DNA of 64,000 nt from Meconema thalassinum. Its lineage: Eukaryota; Arthropoda; Insecta; Orthoptera; Tettigoniidae. Made by a program: the position numbers and the translations under genes. Every line of letters begins with the position of its first letter. The first letter of the stretch is position 1. Where the stretch lies: contig OX336389.2 of assembly GCA_946902985.2 (NCBI GenBank), positions 793,290,979 through 793,354,978 of the forward strand, given 5' to 3'. Shown piece by piece: positions 12,185 to 24,678 of this stretch. The notes below the pieces were generated by a model, which saw nothing but the letters and a program-made list of their open reading frames with translations, was not told the DNA's origin and did no database searches.

Positions 12185-12333
12185 CTCGTGCTGACTGATT
12201 TTGGTGAAATGCATATGTGGTCGTTGGACTTCAGACTAAACGGGCACAGTACAATGCAGCTCGTGCTGACTGATTTTGGTGAAATGCATATGTGGTCGTT
12301 GGACTTCAGACTAAACGGGCACAGTACAATGCA
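12185..12333 (+). repeat. Perfect 75-bp tandem duplication
   Basis: CTCGTGCTGACTG begins at 12185 and again at 12260, and the two units match base for base by eye. The right arm has a single copy (about 21220-21290), so the duplication arose in the left arm after the arms separated. Confidence 0.9.
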
Positions 12334-12337
12334 CCAC

Positions 12338-13079
12338 ATTGTACTCAAATGAGATGGGTTATCCCTTAATCCTGAAAAAAAAATTACATGAGATTATTCA
12401 ATATTAAATATTAAAGGTGCCAGGACATTCTCATTAGGCCTTTTGCGCTTAAAGAGGGCTTTTTAGCTTATGCGTGGCGAGTTTGAAACTAGGTCGTTAA
12501 TAGTTGAAGATTATCTTGAATACAGTACCATACATCACATTAGAGAGACTAGACTTGACAACGTACAGTTACATTTGTATGAGGAGCACATGGCACTTAG
12601 CAATGCGAGGGGGGGGGGATATCCTAACGAGATAAGGGACCCTCACACTTAGGAATTTCCCTTCAGTCGAGTGCAGACAGTGACCAAGTTAACTACTCTC
12701 ACCAGGACCGCGCAAGACTCAACCAGATAAATAGCCCGTACAATGCAATCTGAATTGACCATTTACAACAGCCACATATTCACCCCAAACAAGCAAATCG
12801 CGGAGGTCGATCACCACTTTCACTATCTTAACAAAACATCGCATAGACTACAACTAACAAATATTGACGAGTTGCATTATCTTAACTAATACTGCAACTA
12901 AATAAGTGTAAATATTGTAAATTTTTTCATCCATACTTTCAAACATAGATTTTATAGCTTAAGTGCAATGGATCTGATGATAATAGCTTGACGATCGAAA
13001 CTGGCCATCCAAGTGTATTTATTAATCTCATGTAATATTTCTCAGGATTAAGGAATAACCCATCTCTTTTGGGTACAAT
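12338..13079. repeat. 742-bp segment bounded by ~56-bp inverted repeats
   Basis: The left end 12338-12395 (ATTGTACTCAAATGAGATGG onward) is the reverse complement of 13024-13079 (ending CTCTTTTGGGTACAAT) with few mismatches. Repeat homology continues past the right boundary into 13290, so this may be two oppositely inserted pieces of one family rather than a clean MITE. It holds an AT-rich interior and a run of eight G at 12611-12618. There is no convincing gene. Confidence 0.6.
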
Positions 13080-13290
13080 CATGTTGACCGACTGAAAAGC
13101 ATCAACATTTTGTTTACTACGGCAACACTGAAAATGGCTTCAAACACCAGAATAAGTAACGCCATATTGTGTTTCAACAAGCTATTACGACGAACAACGA
13201 TAACGACAAAGAGTTATAACTATATCCATACATTTAGAAGAAACGACGCTGTAAGTTCTTTACCGAACATCTTGTGAAAATCTCCAAAAT
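13026..13290 (+). repeat. Dispersed repeat, second copy of 4655-4870
   Basis: It shares CTCTTTTGGGTACA, GTTGACCGACTGAAAAGC, GGCAACACTGAAAATGGC and TTCTTTACCGAACATCTTG with 4655-4870, in the same order. Non-coding. Confidence 0.7.
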
Positions 13291-14850
13291 GAACACTTTA
13301 CAGGACAATGGATTTCCTGTCAAATTGTGATGAAATATTAGTACTTTGCGGCTCGCGTCCGAAACCTTGCATTTCAGAAGAAAAACAAATACAGTCGCCT
13401 TCATTCTAGTAATACAGTTTTAATATTTAAAAATTCATTTTAAATAAATGTTCTCTTTATTTAATATAAATCTTCCTGTAAAATAGGTACAGAAGTCTTT
13501 TTATTTTTCTGTTTCACTGTGCAGCCTTAATTCACGACGTTCTTTCAAGGAGACGGCACTAGATCGACGCTTCGTTTTGTAACGAAATACATTAGAGAAG
13601 AATGTACGTCAGGTACACGTGGATACGTGTTTGGGCTGTGTTCAATATAGGCCTTAGACTAAGCTCAACTGTTCTGTCGTTGTTGAAATTGAGTTAACCC
13701 TGCATCAAATAGCAACATTTTGGTCACTCACAGGGAAGTTGTAATGCTTCGAGATGAAATTATATTCAAAACAAGTCCATACTGTGCCCGCTGTGCTCAT
13801 GTCCTGGTGATATTTTCCATGAGAAAATGTTTCAGTGTTTTGCTACAACACCGAACGCACCCAGAAGCATGCACGAGCTCCAGCTGAATATTAAACACTT
13901 TCTTGACTTTGGTAAGAGTGTCATATTTCTTCGAATATTTTTTCTGAGCCTTTATTACAACACATTTTCATTCCTCAAGACTCGGCATTTATAACAACGT
14001 AATTCTGCTTGAAATAAACACTTCGATGTTTATTATAATTAATAAGGTAAAGGTTATTACATCGCGGATATGCGAGTTGGATTTAATTAGTCACTCAACG
14101 ACTAATACACGTCCGTGAGCCTGGACTGCCGTCCCAGAGTTCGCCAAACCAAGTATTGAATCCGTCTAGGATAGACACGATTCTGTGTGGGTCTCAGTAC
14201 CCGGTTTAATAAGTCTGCTCCAGTTAGAGCGAGGAAGTGAAATCGCTGTACATCAGTGTTGTATGAGCTCCGCAGTTGTGCCGAATCGTGTTAGAACGCA
14301 CAAGTGAGCGAGAGCTATTCAAGGAAATCGTTTATTGTTTGAACTTTCCATTATATCGACATTTTCTTCATTCAGAACGTGGGAACGCCACTTATCGTCC
14401 ACGAGGCTGAAAAATTGTCAGAGTCCACGAGGAAATAATCGTGAGGAATCACCGAACACTGAAATTCATAACTGTAAAATATTCTACTACATTAAATTTT
14501 ATCTCCACCTGTAGTGCGAGAATTGTGCACATTACGATCGATGAGATATCACGCGATTTGCCAAGTAATATAATCTGTGTGAAATACTGTACCAGTATTA
14601 TAGAATCTGTGAGCAGACCAGTGCAAGGCCAATTTATCTTCGTCTGCAATTGTGTAGAGCCAGTGAGCTTTATTTTGTGTACTCCAATTAACGACAGTAA
14701 CTTCTGTGAAACACGTGTGAATTTTTTATTATTTAACATGTGCTATTTCGCCGCCTGCGTGTTGTGCAAATTATCACCGTTATTCACGATGGTGAATATG
14801 GAGTAGACCACAACTACTTGAGAGGGATGTCCTGAAGGAAGAGTCACATC

Positions 14851-15027
14851 ATGAATGAAAGCTTGCAAACGATCAATCATCATCTCCAAGCCATGGTAAC
14901 ATCTGTTAAAATGGGAAGGAAACGACTCAGTGAGAAGCCACGAGGTCGCAGAAAATGGTACGAAGAGGATGAGACCAAGGAATGGATGGTCTGTAATGGA
15001 ATAATCCCTTCTAATCCAGAAGTTTGA
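14851..15027 (+). CDS. Small basic frame with AT-hook-like motif (doubtful)
   Basis: A 58-codon frame starts at ATG 14851 and stops at TGA 15025. It contains KPRGRRKW, whose PRGR core resembles an AT-hook minor-groove-binding motif, flanked by MGRKRLSE and an acidic EEDETKEW. I do not recognise a family. It could be a chance frame, an exon fragment or a remnant of an element protein. There is no splice, promoter or conservation evidence within the window, and the inverted-repeat arms do not contain it. Confidence 0.15.
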   Translation: MNESLQTINHHLQAMVTSVKMGRKRLSEKPRGRRKWYEEDETKEWMVCNGIIPSNPEV

Positions 15028-17624
15028 ATACCCCTCAATTTCGTGCCAGGAATGAGGTGATAAATGGTTCTGTGAGTCACTGAAATTCTTTTTCTTTGTA
15101 CGGGATTTGTTACGGTAGATGTAGATTTTATGTAGTTATTTAATCAACCGAACGTTTGACAACCAATTAGGTAGTGTTTCTTAGTTAGTTTTCATGTGTT
15201 CTTACTTTCAGAGCATTCTCAATGCTTGTGAGACACCCAGTTTTGGATTAAGTTCCATTGGTGCTTTTCTTATGGGCGTGTTATCATGCCGGACCTGAAA
15301 GCTTACTAATCATGGCCGAAGCTGTTGAGCTGTATATTTTTCCTGCAGTTTAGAATGAATTTTTATGGATGATTTGGACATCCTTGTATTTTTTGGACAC
15401 CCTGTCCTATTATTTTAGTGGTTTCACCACTGTTTTGCCTAGCCTCATATCGTTTGATAGCCAGCAGTATCTATCGCTGCTTTTGATGAGTTTATTGTTC
15501 ATATTGTGAGCTCAGAAGCCTCATTTGTTCAAGTTAGAACTACAGTTAGGGTTATATTTAAATACGCCACCTTTGCGTTGAACACTGTACTGTCATTGTA
15601 TCAGTTTCTACAACCCAGAGTGGAGTGGTTGTGTGTGATTTATTATAATTTTGTGTCCAGGAGTAGACACTAAAGTTTTGAAATGCAATTTTGTAAATAC
15701 GACAGAAGTGTTATATCTGTCACAATTCCAAAGCATTTATAGGAGATGCTACATCTTGCATTTTATAGTGTTTGACTTTCCAAACACGTTGTATCATTGT
15801 ACTGCGTATTTCTGCAGCAGTACTAATTCATGTGAATAATGTACTATAGGATGAGAACACTTATATTCACACATCTGAACTCTTTAAGTGGATAATAGCC
15901 CACAATGATTATCATATTTTTCTTGCATGATGCAAGAAGCTGATAAGCGTGCAAGTTATTGTACGAGTTTGATCCCAGAATGCAACGTACTCTTAGTGAG
16001 ACTGACTTTATTGATTACTTGGTAACGGATCATGACGATGTTATTGTAGTGCCTTTTTCGCACTGTCGTGAGATGGAATGAATATCTCCGACCTGTATTG
16101 TTATTGTGCTACTGGAAAGTATTGAAGTTGTTGCCAGACTTATCCGAGGACTGAGAGGTAATATGTGCGCTGCCTACAGCTTGTTGTTTTGTTGAGCCGA
16201 GTCTGTATTAACTCATGATGTTATTCTGAATATACGTCAATGTTGTTTATTGTTACTCAGTGGAGACTCACAGTTATTTAGCCTGCATGGCATGGTTCAC
16301 CAGCATTCGTCATAAACCTACGATAAACCTAAATCTACGATCATAAATAATGAAATCTCAATTACCTAAATTGTTTAATTAATTAATGCTTTTAGTATTG
16401 AAACTAAGCTTGCACCTACATTTTGTTTACTCGCTGATGCCACGAGAAGGAATCATTTCCACCTGGAAGTGACTACTAGACTAGCTGACACGACTTGAAA
16501 CAACGGAGTAGCGATACGAACCATTAGTTCGTAACTTGGGGTCCGCAATACTCATGTAACTTAAGACGTAGATTTTACTGCGCTGTTGCGAACATAATTT
16601 CACACGCATTTAAATGGCAATTGATTGCAAACAGCAATTCAATCTGTGGAGGAAGGCTCTATCAATAATAGATGATTGTGTCGAGTGCCTTATTTATATA
16701 TTTGTACCCATTGTTACCCATTTGTTACTGAATTTGTGTTGTTATTAGACATTGTTTTTTATTAATACACCTTGGTTGTCATCTTAGCTTTTGATTAAGT
16801 TATTTGTTTACGAACGCCTATCGTAGTAATTTTTCTTCTTGACAGCACTTAGCTAACCTAACGTAACTTAAAAGTAAATTCGGAATTGGTACCATTATAT
16901 GTTAGGCTTTGCTCTGTTGTTATGTTAAATGTAAATTCAGATGTTAGACCCATTGTGTATGGACTTATCTTACGTGCCATATTCCAAGCTTTGTTGTTGT
17001 TGACTACTTTCTTTGTATTAGAGGACTTTCGTGATGGTTTTAACTTAGCTTCAGTTAGGGCCTGATCAAATTATTTTCTTTACTTATTAGATTTGTGGAT
17101 TAGCCGAAAAAAAACCCTCCGAAGTAGGATAGAGGTTTGTTTTATTGAATAATTAAGTTCACGAGATTTTACATAAGCCTGTTTTCCTAATTGCATTAGC
17201 TTTGTGTTTGAGGGTGTATTTCTTTGGCTGTCTTTGACATTTACCTCCATGATACACCCAGATCTCTGGGACCACGATTCTCGTGACGCGCCGGCCTAAA
17301 AGAAGAGCATCCGATCCTCTCAGGCCATGTGTTCGACAGATGGGATTGTCTAGAACTACCATTTAGGTTGTTGGTACCCAGGCAAATCTCCTCTGACGGG
17401 CTCAATACGAGTCTCAGCCAATTTTCTATAATGTGTAATTAAAGGAAAATTTTGAGTATAAACAATTGCTCGTTGATCACCACTAACCACACGGCCTGTG
17501 CTATATTTCCTTTCAGGCATAACGAGCACTGATTCATCTGTTGTTCAAATTTAGGAACATGCTGAAGTAGTCAAAGCACCTGTAAAAATTGAAATTGAAT
17601 AATCCTCACAGATGCAGCTGATAG

Positions 17625-17760
17625 GATATATCCGGCTCCATGTTTAATTGGTTACCATGCTAGACTTTAATCAGAAGGGTCTCATTTTCGATTCCAAGAT
17701 GAGCTGAGTGTATGTTATTCTCCTATAGTTAATTTTCTTGGTTCGAGTCAGTCTTCATAA
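17625..17760 (+). repeat. tRNA-derived SINE remnant
   Basis: An A-box-like region (TTAATTGGTTACCATGCTAG) and a B-box-like TTTTCGATTCCAAG lie about 30 bp apart, as in a tRNA head. They are followed by GAGCTGAGTGTATGTTATTC. Degenerate and without a clear tail. Confidence 0.5.
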
Positions 17761-18700
17761 AACAAATATAAAAATTAAGTCAACAGGAAAAATAAAACAA
17801 AAAAGTAAAATAATCAGCTGACGGTCACATTTCTCACACTGACCACAAAGAAAATTCCAATGTAAAGTTTTAAAGTAAATTGTACGAAAAATTAGTATGA
17901 ACCTCGTAGGTAGTCACGGGTAAAAAACTAACAAAATTTTCTACTTTCCGTTGAAAGAGGCTGTGTAAAAATTCATGTATCGACTCATTTTCGTCTTACA
18001 TTTAACAAGAAGCAAAAGAAAACCTCTCTACTGAACCCTTTACCCTCTGATGGATAAATGATTCGATGTTTTATTTCTTCAATTAATAACTATTTCCACC
18101 AGCGTCATGAAAATAGCCAGACGGAGATGAGGAAATTTCAAGCATTTGTTGGAGACAATGGGGACATACCTGCAGCAGTTTGACAAAAGGCTAAATACTT
18201 AGGATTGTGAAAAGAAAGACCATAGCAATGTTTCAGAAGGACAGGTGGTGGCTACCTCAAAATAGAAAGGACGCGCAGTGAGACACGCTTATGGCATGTT
18301 CATTGTAATATTCGCGCCTAGAAAAAATATGATGCAGTAACGTGAGTGGCTGATGAAAATACTAGACACTCCTACGAGGCCAAGGTCTGATAAAAACCGC
18401 CAAGTTATTGAAAATGTGGAACCAATGGGAGATGAATGCTTACCAGCGCGGCAAGTCTAGCTTGGGCACGCGATGGCTAGCATTAACGCGGGAGATCGGC
18501 TAGACAACATCTCTACGATCGATTCTAGGATTAATGGGCATATTCTTGACCTGCGAAATTTTACGAGTTCAGTGATATTTATTTCATTCCTGTACCACTA
18601 TTATTTTGAGAAATTTTTATATATATAATTTCCCCCTCTATCAATACCTAGGGCCGGTTCATTTATAAGTGGCGTGAAGAGCCAAGACATTATTATTATA

Positions 18701-18830
18701 TTTTGTGTGTCGGTGGACACAGGCTATTATACTTTGGTGTGTCGAGGACACAGGTTACTTTACATTTTGCGCGTCTAAGGACGTAGACACTTATACTTTT
18801 GCGTGTCATGTGGACACAGAAATTATTAAT
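18701..18830 (+). repeat. 32-bp tandem repeat, 4 diverged units
   Basis: Units start near 18701, 18733, 18766 and 18797, each with TTTTGTGTGTCGGTGGACAC-like sequence in which GTGTC and GGACAC form a short inverted pair. Confidence 0.75.
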
Positions 18831-20820
18831 AAATGTGTTAAATTCAGTGATAGTCACAGTACTATATTTTGTAGGGGCAGTATCTTCGACAATTCGCCAA
18901 CAGACTGTTCCGGGGAAAGTAGTTCCTGAAACGGCGAATTTAGTAGTCAGATATCGAGTGTATAATAATCTAACTTTTTGAATCAGCACGAGAGATGACA
19001 TCGCTTACCATGGAAGAAGTTTGGAACTATCAACACTCCGTCCAGATGGCTGAGATGAGCTAAGAAGCATTCAGTTGGGAGATGGCAGTTGATGTCCTTT
19101 GACGGGTGACTGGCCGAGGATGAGTACAAAATAATATTCTTATTATCTGATAAATTAACTTATGGTATATGGGACATATTTTGTTTTGTAAATATTTTGC
19201 TTTTGTGATTAACGTAGTATATTTAGTTTTGGTCTGACACACCTTTTGCAATGAAACAGCTCGCATAAATGTTATTAGAAGAAGGTTCTTGTTTGTTTGT
19301 TGTTTTAACTAACGTAGCTATGTGGACGACCGTGTTTGCATATGTTACGCAATGCGGTTAAAAACGTCTCTCGGAGATATGATGTGTTTCAGAAGTAGGA
19401 CTGAATGAATATAATTATACAGTAGATTGGAGGGTAATTAATCTTTTTAAGGTTTATTATTGATCAGATTCAGTGAGATTATTGCCTTTGGAGCAATGTG
19501 ATTTGTGACGAAGAGCAGTCAGCTCTATCGTAGGTTTTAATATTTTTTAATGTTTGTGAGCATCTATTCAGCCGACCTGTGTGAAAAACGTCATGTCATT
19601 CCCAGCAGTGTGAGTGTGTGAATTTTGTGGTCATTACAAGCGGGAATTTCAGCGTAGACTGATTTCTGTCAGCTTGATGCCAAGTCTATATTGTTACCTT
19701 GCGAGGGCAATTGTGGCTATTTTGATTAATGTCTGACCATATGTTTAGGTGGTTGAGATTTGTTGCTGTTGATTCTTTGAGATAACGGCACAGCTGGTCA
19801 GTTATTTTTACACACTAGAGTTGGGGCAATGACAAGTATTGAGGAAGGGGGAGCTGTTTCACAAGGCGGACTGAAGGTTGCAAGCGAGGTCATTAGTGGG
19901 GAGTGCTTGTTGACTCCGTAATTACTTGAAATACAGAATTAAGAACTGATCAATGGTAAAAATTGTTTAAATAAATGGGAGTTGCCTACGAATCACGATA
20001 ATCTCCGAAGCGTTAGCTTAACGTGCATTTTTGTTCATATCCAGTAATCTCAGCCGGTCAGGCTTTTGTTGTTGTTGGTTTATTCCATGTTTATATTCTA
20101 TCAGTGACCCGTGAAGTCACGTGCGATGCTGTATTTTTTCTTGTTTGTGTATTGAGCAATTGGCCGGAGTTGGCAGCTCATTTTGTCAAGTGCGTCATCG
20201 CGCTCATGGAGGGTCTCGAGGGAGATTTCTGTAAATAGTAGATTTTTAGTGTGTGTGTCAGCATTAAATTTTAAAGGGTTTTTATTAGTGTCATGTTCCA
20301 TATCCGTAAACGTTGATTTACGAGATGATTGTTCGTAAGCATCGTGGCTGTTAACCCGCTGTAAACGAACAGTCATCCAAAGTACTCTTTCCTCGTAGTT
20401 AGTCATTACGCGTACATAAAATCCAAATGCAAGTTAGTGGAACCAGGATCCACATTTTTTATAAAGGGGGAGATCCGTCTGACTCCTCAACATTGATAGA
20501 TATTCCTGTCATGGGAAAATTCAGGGAGGATTTTTTTATTATTGTTGTTTATATTCTTTTTATGCACTATTAGTCATTAAATCATGTTATTATTTTACGT
20601 CTTGTCACCTTTCTTTCTTAATTATAGTTTTAATCCTATGACCCTTACCTCAGTAGAGCATGTTGTTTGGCGAACGTAAACATCACACTAGGAACTGAGC
20701 GCGACCCCTTGATCAAGATTCTTGTATATAAACACTGCTATTCTGAAGGGTTCACTACATTATGACAAAACGTTCTACTTCACACACCCCACACTCTACT
20801 TTGATATACCAGGTGAATCA

Positions 20821-21198
20821 GCTGCCTTAACCTTCCTATGAAGGCTTCCAAAAAGATGGTATATTGGCATTCACGGCCAGTGAATTAAAACTCAGCAATT
20901 TTTCTAGGTTTGTGCCGTGTCTTGTGTGGGGTTTCGCCTAGGACACCAATCTAGCTCATCAGCGGGCTCTTGGTGTCCCCGCCCGGAAGCCTTCATAGGG
21001 AGGTTAAGGCTGCTTGTTCTTTTAGTTCTCGCAGTAATATGGTGCAGTTGCACTCTATATAAAGGGAGGTAGTGCACAGTTCGCTACTCCAGTGGTGGTC
21101 CGGGCGGGACACCAAGAGCCCGCTGATAAACTAGCTTGGTGTCCTAGGCGAAACCCCACACAAGACCCGGCACAAACCAAGAAAAATTGCTGAGTTTT
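20821..21198. repeat. Nested fold-back structure
   Basis: Two inverted pairs overlap. 20821-20849 pairs with 20985-21013 (29 bp, two mismatches). 20887-20978 pairs with 21107-21198 (about 92 bp, few mismatches). One arm of the first pair therefore lies in the loop of the second. A TATATAAA sits near 21057 between them. The structure abuts the inner end of the right arm of the large inverted repeat. Confidence 0.85.
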
Positions 21199-23869
21199 AT
21201 CCTTAATTGTTGTGTGTGAATGTTGTGCCCGTTTAGACCGTAGTCAACGAACACACATGCATTTTACCAAAAATCAGTCAGCATGAGAATCAACACATCT
21301 CAGGGCGCCATATGGGTGAAAATAACAACAACACACAAGATCTAAATTGCTTTACTGATTTTCGGCTCGATGCAGCAATAAGGATAGAAGGGATATTTGG
21401 AAATAACACAATTACTATAAGAATCTCATTTTATATTTAAAATTGATTCTAAAAGAATGCAGAAATAGTATTGTGGATGCGTGAAACAGTTTCACACACA
21501 TTATATACAAGACAGAATTATCAACACGTGAAACACTGTTTAATTTGAACAACTGCCAGAATATCAGTCTTGCTGGCAATGTCCAAATATTTTATGAACA
21601 ACTGTAGGGTATTTAGGGCAAATTCAATCGTCCAATCTGAATCCTACTTGACGAGTATTCACTTGTTGAAAGAAATCATATTTTAACTAATTCAATTTTT
21701 TTGTCAAAAATCACTTTTGTTTATATGTTCATTTGTTTAAATGAAAATCTATCACTTTCCAAGAAACAACATTTGCATTCAAAATCGGTACATTAAATAT
21801 CATACCAGTGAGTAATCACAAAATTAAGATTTGTAGGACATCTGAGCTTCAATTAACTAACAATTGTTTAAACGTGATGAGCATGGATTCGATGAACTTC
21901 GATTGTGATAAAAAAAAATCATCTGTTCTCGATCCGAAGACACATGATTCATCAAACTCTATATTCATGGATCGAATCATTAACCAAAACATATCCAAAT
22001 GTCAATTAAATTACAAAACATTAATTATTCAAACATTAAGCTTTCAAATTAATGAAAAGATCCTTCTGATAATTTTCATCAAAATAGTAACAAATACCAT
22101 CACCCATAAATTATTATTCATCTGAATATGAAAATATTAACTTCTACAAAATGTAAGCTTTTATGAGATTTGGAACTTCAATAGGATCACAAATATCCTT
22201 GAGATGGTAGTGGCTGTTCATCAAAGAACAATGACAATATAATATTTAGCACCGGCCCATTTTACTAATGTATCAACAATTACCCGATCACGTTGTATTT
22301 GACTAACGGCAAGGCATCGTCAAAACTAAAGGTTTATCTGTAATAAACTCGGGTTGACAAGTACTGGGAAAAATATGTAGAACCCGAGAAAATCAAATGA
22401 GAAATATAATCGTGATGGTTGCATGAAATAACCATTGGGTCATCCATTTCGACGAGAGTGTGATTCGTAATTATATCTTTTTTTTACTTCCATATTTTTT
22501 ATCAGCATATTTTATATAAGCCATCTAACCATCACTGTGGTAGATGCTTCACGTAACAACATATTCATTCATGTGACTTAATTGCACAATTGGAATGACA
22601 AATTTCATCTTTTATAACACACAATATTTCTCCACATATTATTATTCATATCACACATTATTATTTTATTCAAGACATCGCTTGTTATCCAACTGGAAAA
22701 CTAGGAAGCTAGTAAGCTCCTCCAATAAGTTTAATACAAATTTCACCTTCACATTAATTGCAGGTATCTTTAAATCGTGTCTACTCATGGTCAAACTTTT
22801 GTCATATGACGACGTTACCCAAATAATTTACTATTTATATAATTTAAGAAAACCCTAATTTATACAAGCATCTTATTTCTCAATTTGATAACCTTCCGTG
22901 TCTCCACAAGATTTGATTTTATAACGCAACTTTCAGATGCTTCAAACATTATTCTGTTACTTCAGAATGTGGGCGTGCGTCTAACAACTAACCTTCTGAA
23001 AAAGAAACGATCTGAAGTAGCTAAACTGTTCCAAATATAAAACTGATAATCCAAATGACACGACATGATTATTAGAAGTTATCAAATTATTATTTATTTT
23101 TCAGAAAATGATAATTATTATTATTAATAAATTATTATTGTTATATTTGTATTCACTTCCAAACTGGAATTAGCTTAACAAAACAACTCGAGAACAATCA
23201 AGCTCGAATTCTTAAATAGGAAAATATCCATTCCGCAAAATAAATAAATAAATATTAAGATCAACAGATCCTACGGCTGATGACCGTGATTAGAAAAATG
23301 AAAAATCAATCTAGATGCTCATGATGGTGTCCATAGATTCAAATCAACGAATCAAGGTATCTGAACACAGAAAATGTCCAGACCTAGGCCTCCAATGCCT
23401 CGTAGTCTAATTTGCGACAGCAAATTACAAAAGAAAAGTTGTGTTGATAGTTGAGTAGAAATGGAGAATTCCAAATAACTAAGCATAAGAATAATTCAAA
23501 TGTAGCTTATATTCTTGTAGATGTTGACGATGTAAATCTGGTTAGAACCAGATTGTCCCATTCTACGGTCCCATTTGGACCCGTACCTAAATCTTTGTGT
23601 CGGCGTCCATTCTACTCGTGGTTAATCTAGGAAGACATAACTGCTAGTTCCTTCGTTGCCTCGAAATATTCTTGACTGATAATGTTCATGATGAATGTTT
23701 TAATAGCTATGGCTATTAGCGTTAAGGGGACTCGATCTTTGAGATCCATGGTAAGAAAAACCAGATGTAACATTGATGCAACTGTGACACATTCAGTCCA
23801 ATTTCGATACTCTTACAATCTTGTTGTGCTTTGGTGTAGACCTGATGTTCCTGCCATAATTATCGTATG

Positions 23870-24046
23870 GGTGGAATTATGCATTCCCCATACAGCGTTT
23901 GTCACAGCTGGTCCCAGTCGTCGGCTAAGTCCTAACTTTGGGAAAGGATTTCTCCAGCCCCCTAATCTCCTACCGGGCGAGACTATGCATCCCCAGAGAG
24001 CGTTAGACACAGCTGGTCCCGTACGTCGGCTAAGTGGTCTTTCCAA
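23870..24046 (-). repeat. ~105-bp tandem duplication within right arm
   Basis: CACAGCTGGTCCC followed by a TCGGCTAAG block occurs at 23903 and again at 24008, with matching flanks (GCATTCCCCATACAGCG and GCATCCCCAGAGAGCG). The left arm has one copy near 9557-9610. Confidence 0.75.
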
Positions 24047-24468
24047 GCAAGACTGGTATCTAATACGTACTGATAAGATGTCGTGGTTGTTCTTACTGTT
24101 GTGAATTGGAAATAAAATATTCCAAATAATTAAATGTGGTTTTGTATACTAAGTCTACCGTATGTCCTGATGCAGCTGAATTTCACGAAGTGTTGACAGC
24201 ATATCGATGCCTATTATTTGAAATAGCTCCACTGATAAATATTCGAAGTTCCACTGAACGTAAAAACGACTAACACTTTTGACCATCACTTAGTCCAAAA
24301 ATTTTAAAGTATTTGTATAAGGTAACAGCAACCATGTGCCTAAGTTTAAACCGTAGCGTAGTATCAGTAACCATGTACTGCGAAGAAGTGTATCTGCGAA
24401 GTGTCAGCGACCATGCGCTATGAAGAAGTGTTTATCGGAATTATCAGCGACCGTGCGCTGCGACGAAG

Positions 24469-24528
24469 TGAATATTGAGTCTGGCCGGGCCCTCAATTTA
24501 TACTCCACGGAGCTACAATCTGACGTCA
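24469..24528 (-). promoter_or_regulatory. Inward-facing TATA promoter in right arm
   Basis: On the minus strand: the palindromic CRE TGACGTCA (24528-24521), TATAAATT (24502-24495), GGGCCC (24492-24487) and ACTCAATATTCA (24480-24469). Spacing is identical to the left arm. The initiator reads TCACTT, one base off TCAKTY. Confidence 0.65.
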
Positions 24529-24678
24529 CAGTCTAGGAAATCCTCAATCACAAAACTGCAAATATCTAGGCTTCTGATGATCTGATTTTCTTCCGATATG
24601 GTTCATTCATCTCCTTTTTCCCGTGCCAGTAAAATGATATGCATTCCATGTTTCCATAAAATCGAGAACTATTTAGTT

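Larger units (their letters stand above)
8696..12333 (+). repeat. Left arm (~3.6 kb) of a large inverted repeat
   Basis: This whole stretch is matched in reverse complement by 21215-24912. Anchor pairs, outside to inside: CCACTTGTGCA (8715 region) with 24872-24890; the promoter module 9023-9082 with 24469-24528; GTACGGGTCC..GGGACC (9881-9900) with 23567-23586; CGAGGCATTGGAGGCCTAGG (10065-10084) with 23383-23402; ATGGCGCCCTGAG (12161) with 21300-21312; CTAAACGGGCACA near 12311 with 21222-21236. Identity looks like about four in five bases in the parts I aligned. There is no long reading frame: the longest frames (9247-9649) are not preserved in the right arm. The arm also holds a 39-bp tandem array and (AAT)n. 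Either this is one end of a giant terminal-inverted-repeat element, or two oppositely oriented copies of a non-coding family. Confidence 0.85.
13291..20820. other. Spacer of the large inverted repeat, no recognised gene
   Basis: About 7.5 kb of AT-rich sequence between the arms. I find no transposase, polymerase, integrase or capsid motif, and no frame above 121 codons. Items listed separately are a 58-codon basic frame at 14851-15027, a tRNA-like SINE remnant at 17625-17760 and a 32-bp tandem repeat at 18701-18830. Longer frames at 14441-14806 and 20101-20406 have no family signature. If this is a mobile element, its coding part has been lost or decayed. Confidence 0.5.

Noticed and set aside
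14441..14806. 121-codon frame in the inverted-repeat spacer
   Set aside because: Composition is random-like, an overlapping opposite frame is nearly as long, and no domain is recognisable.
23682..24104. 140-codon frame in the right arm
   Set aside because: The homologous left arm does not preserve the frame.
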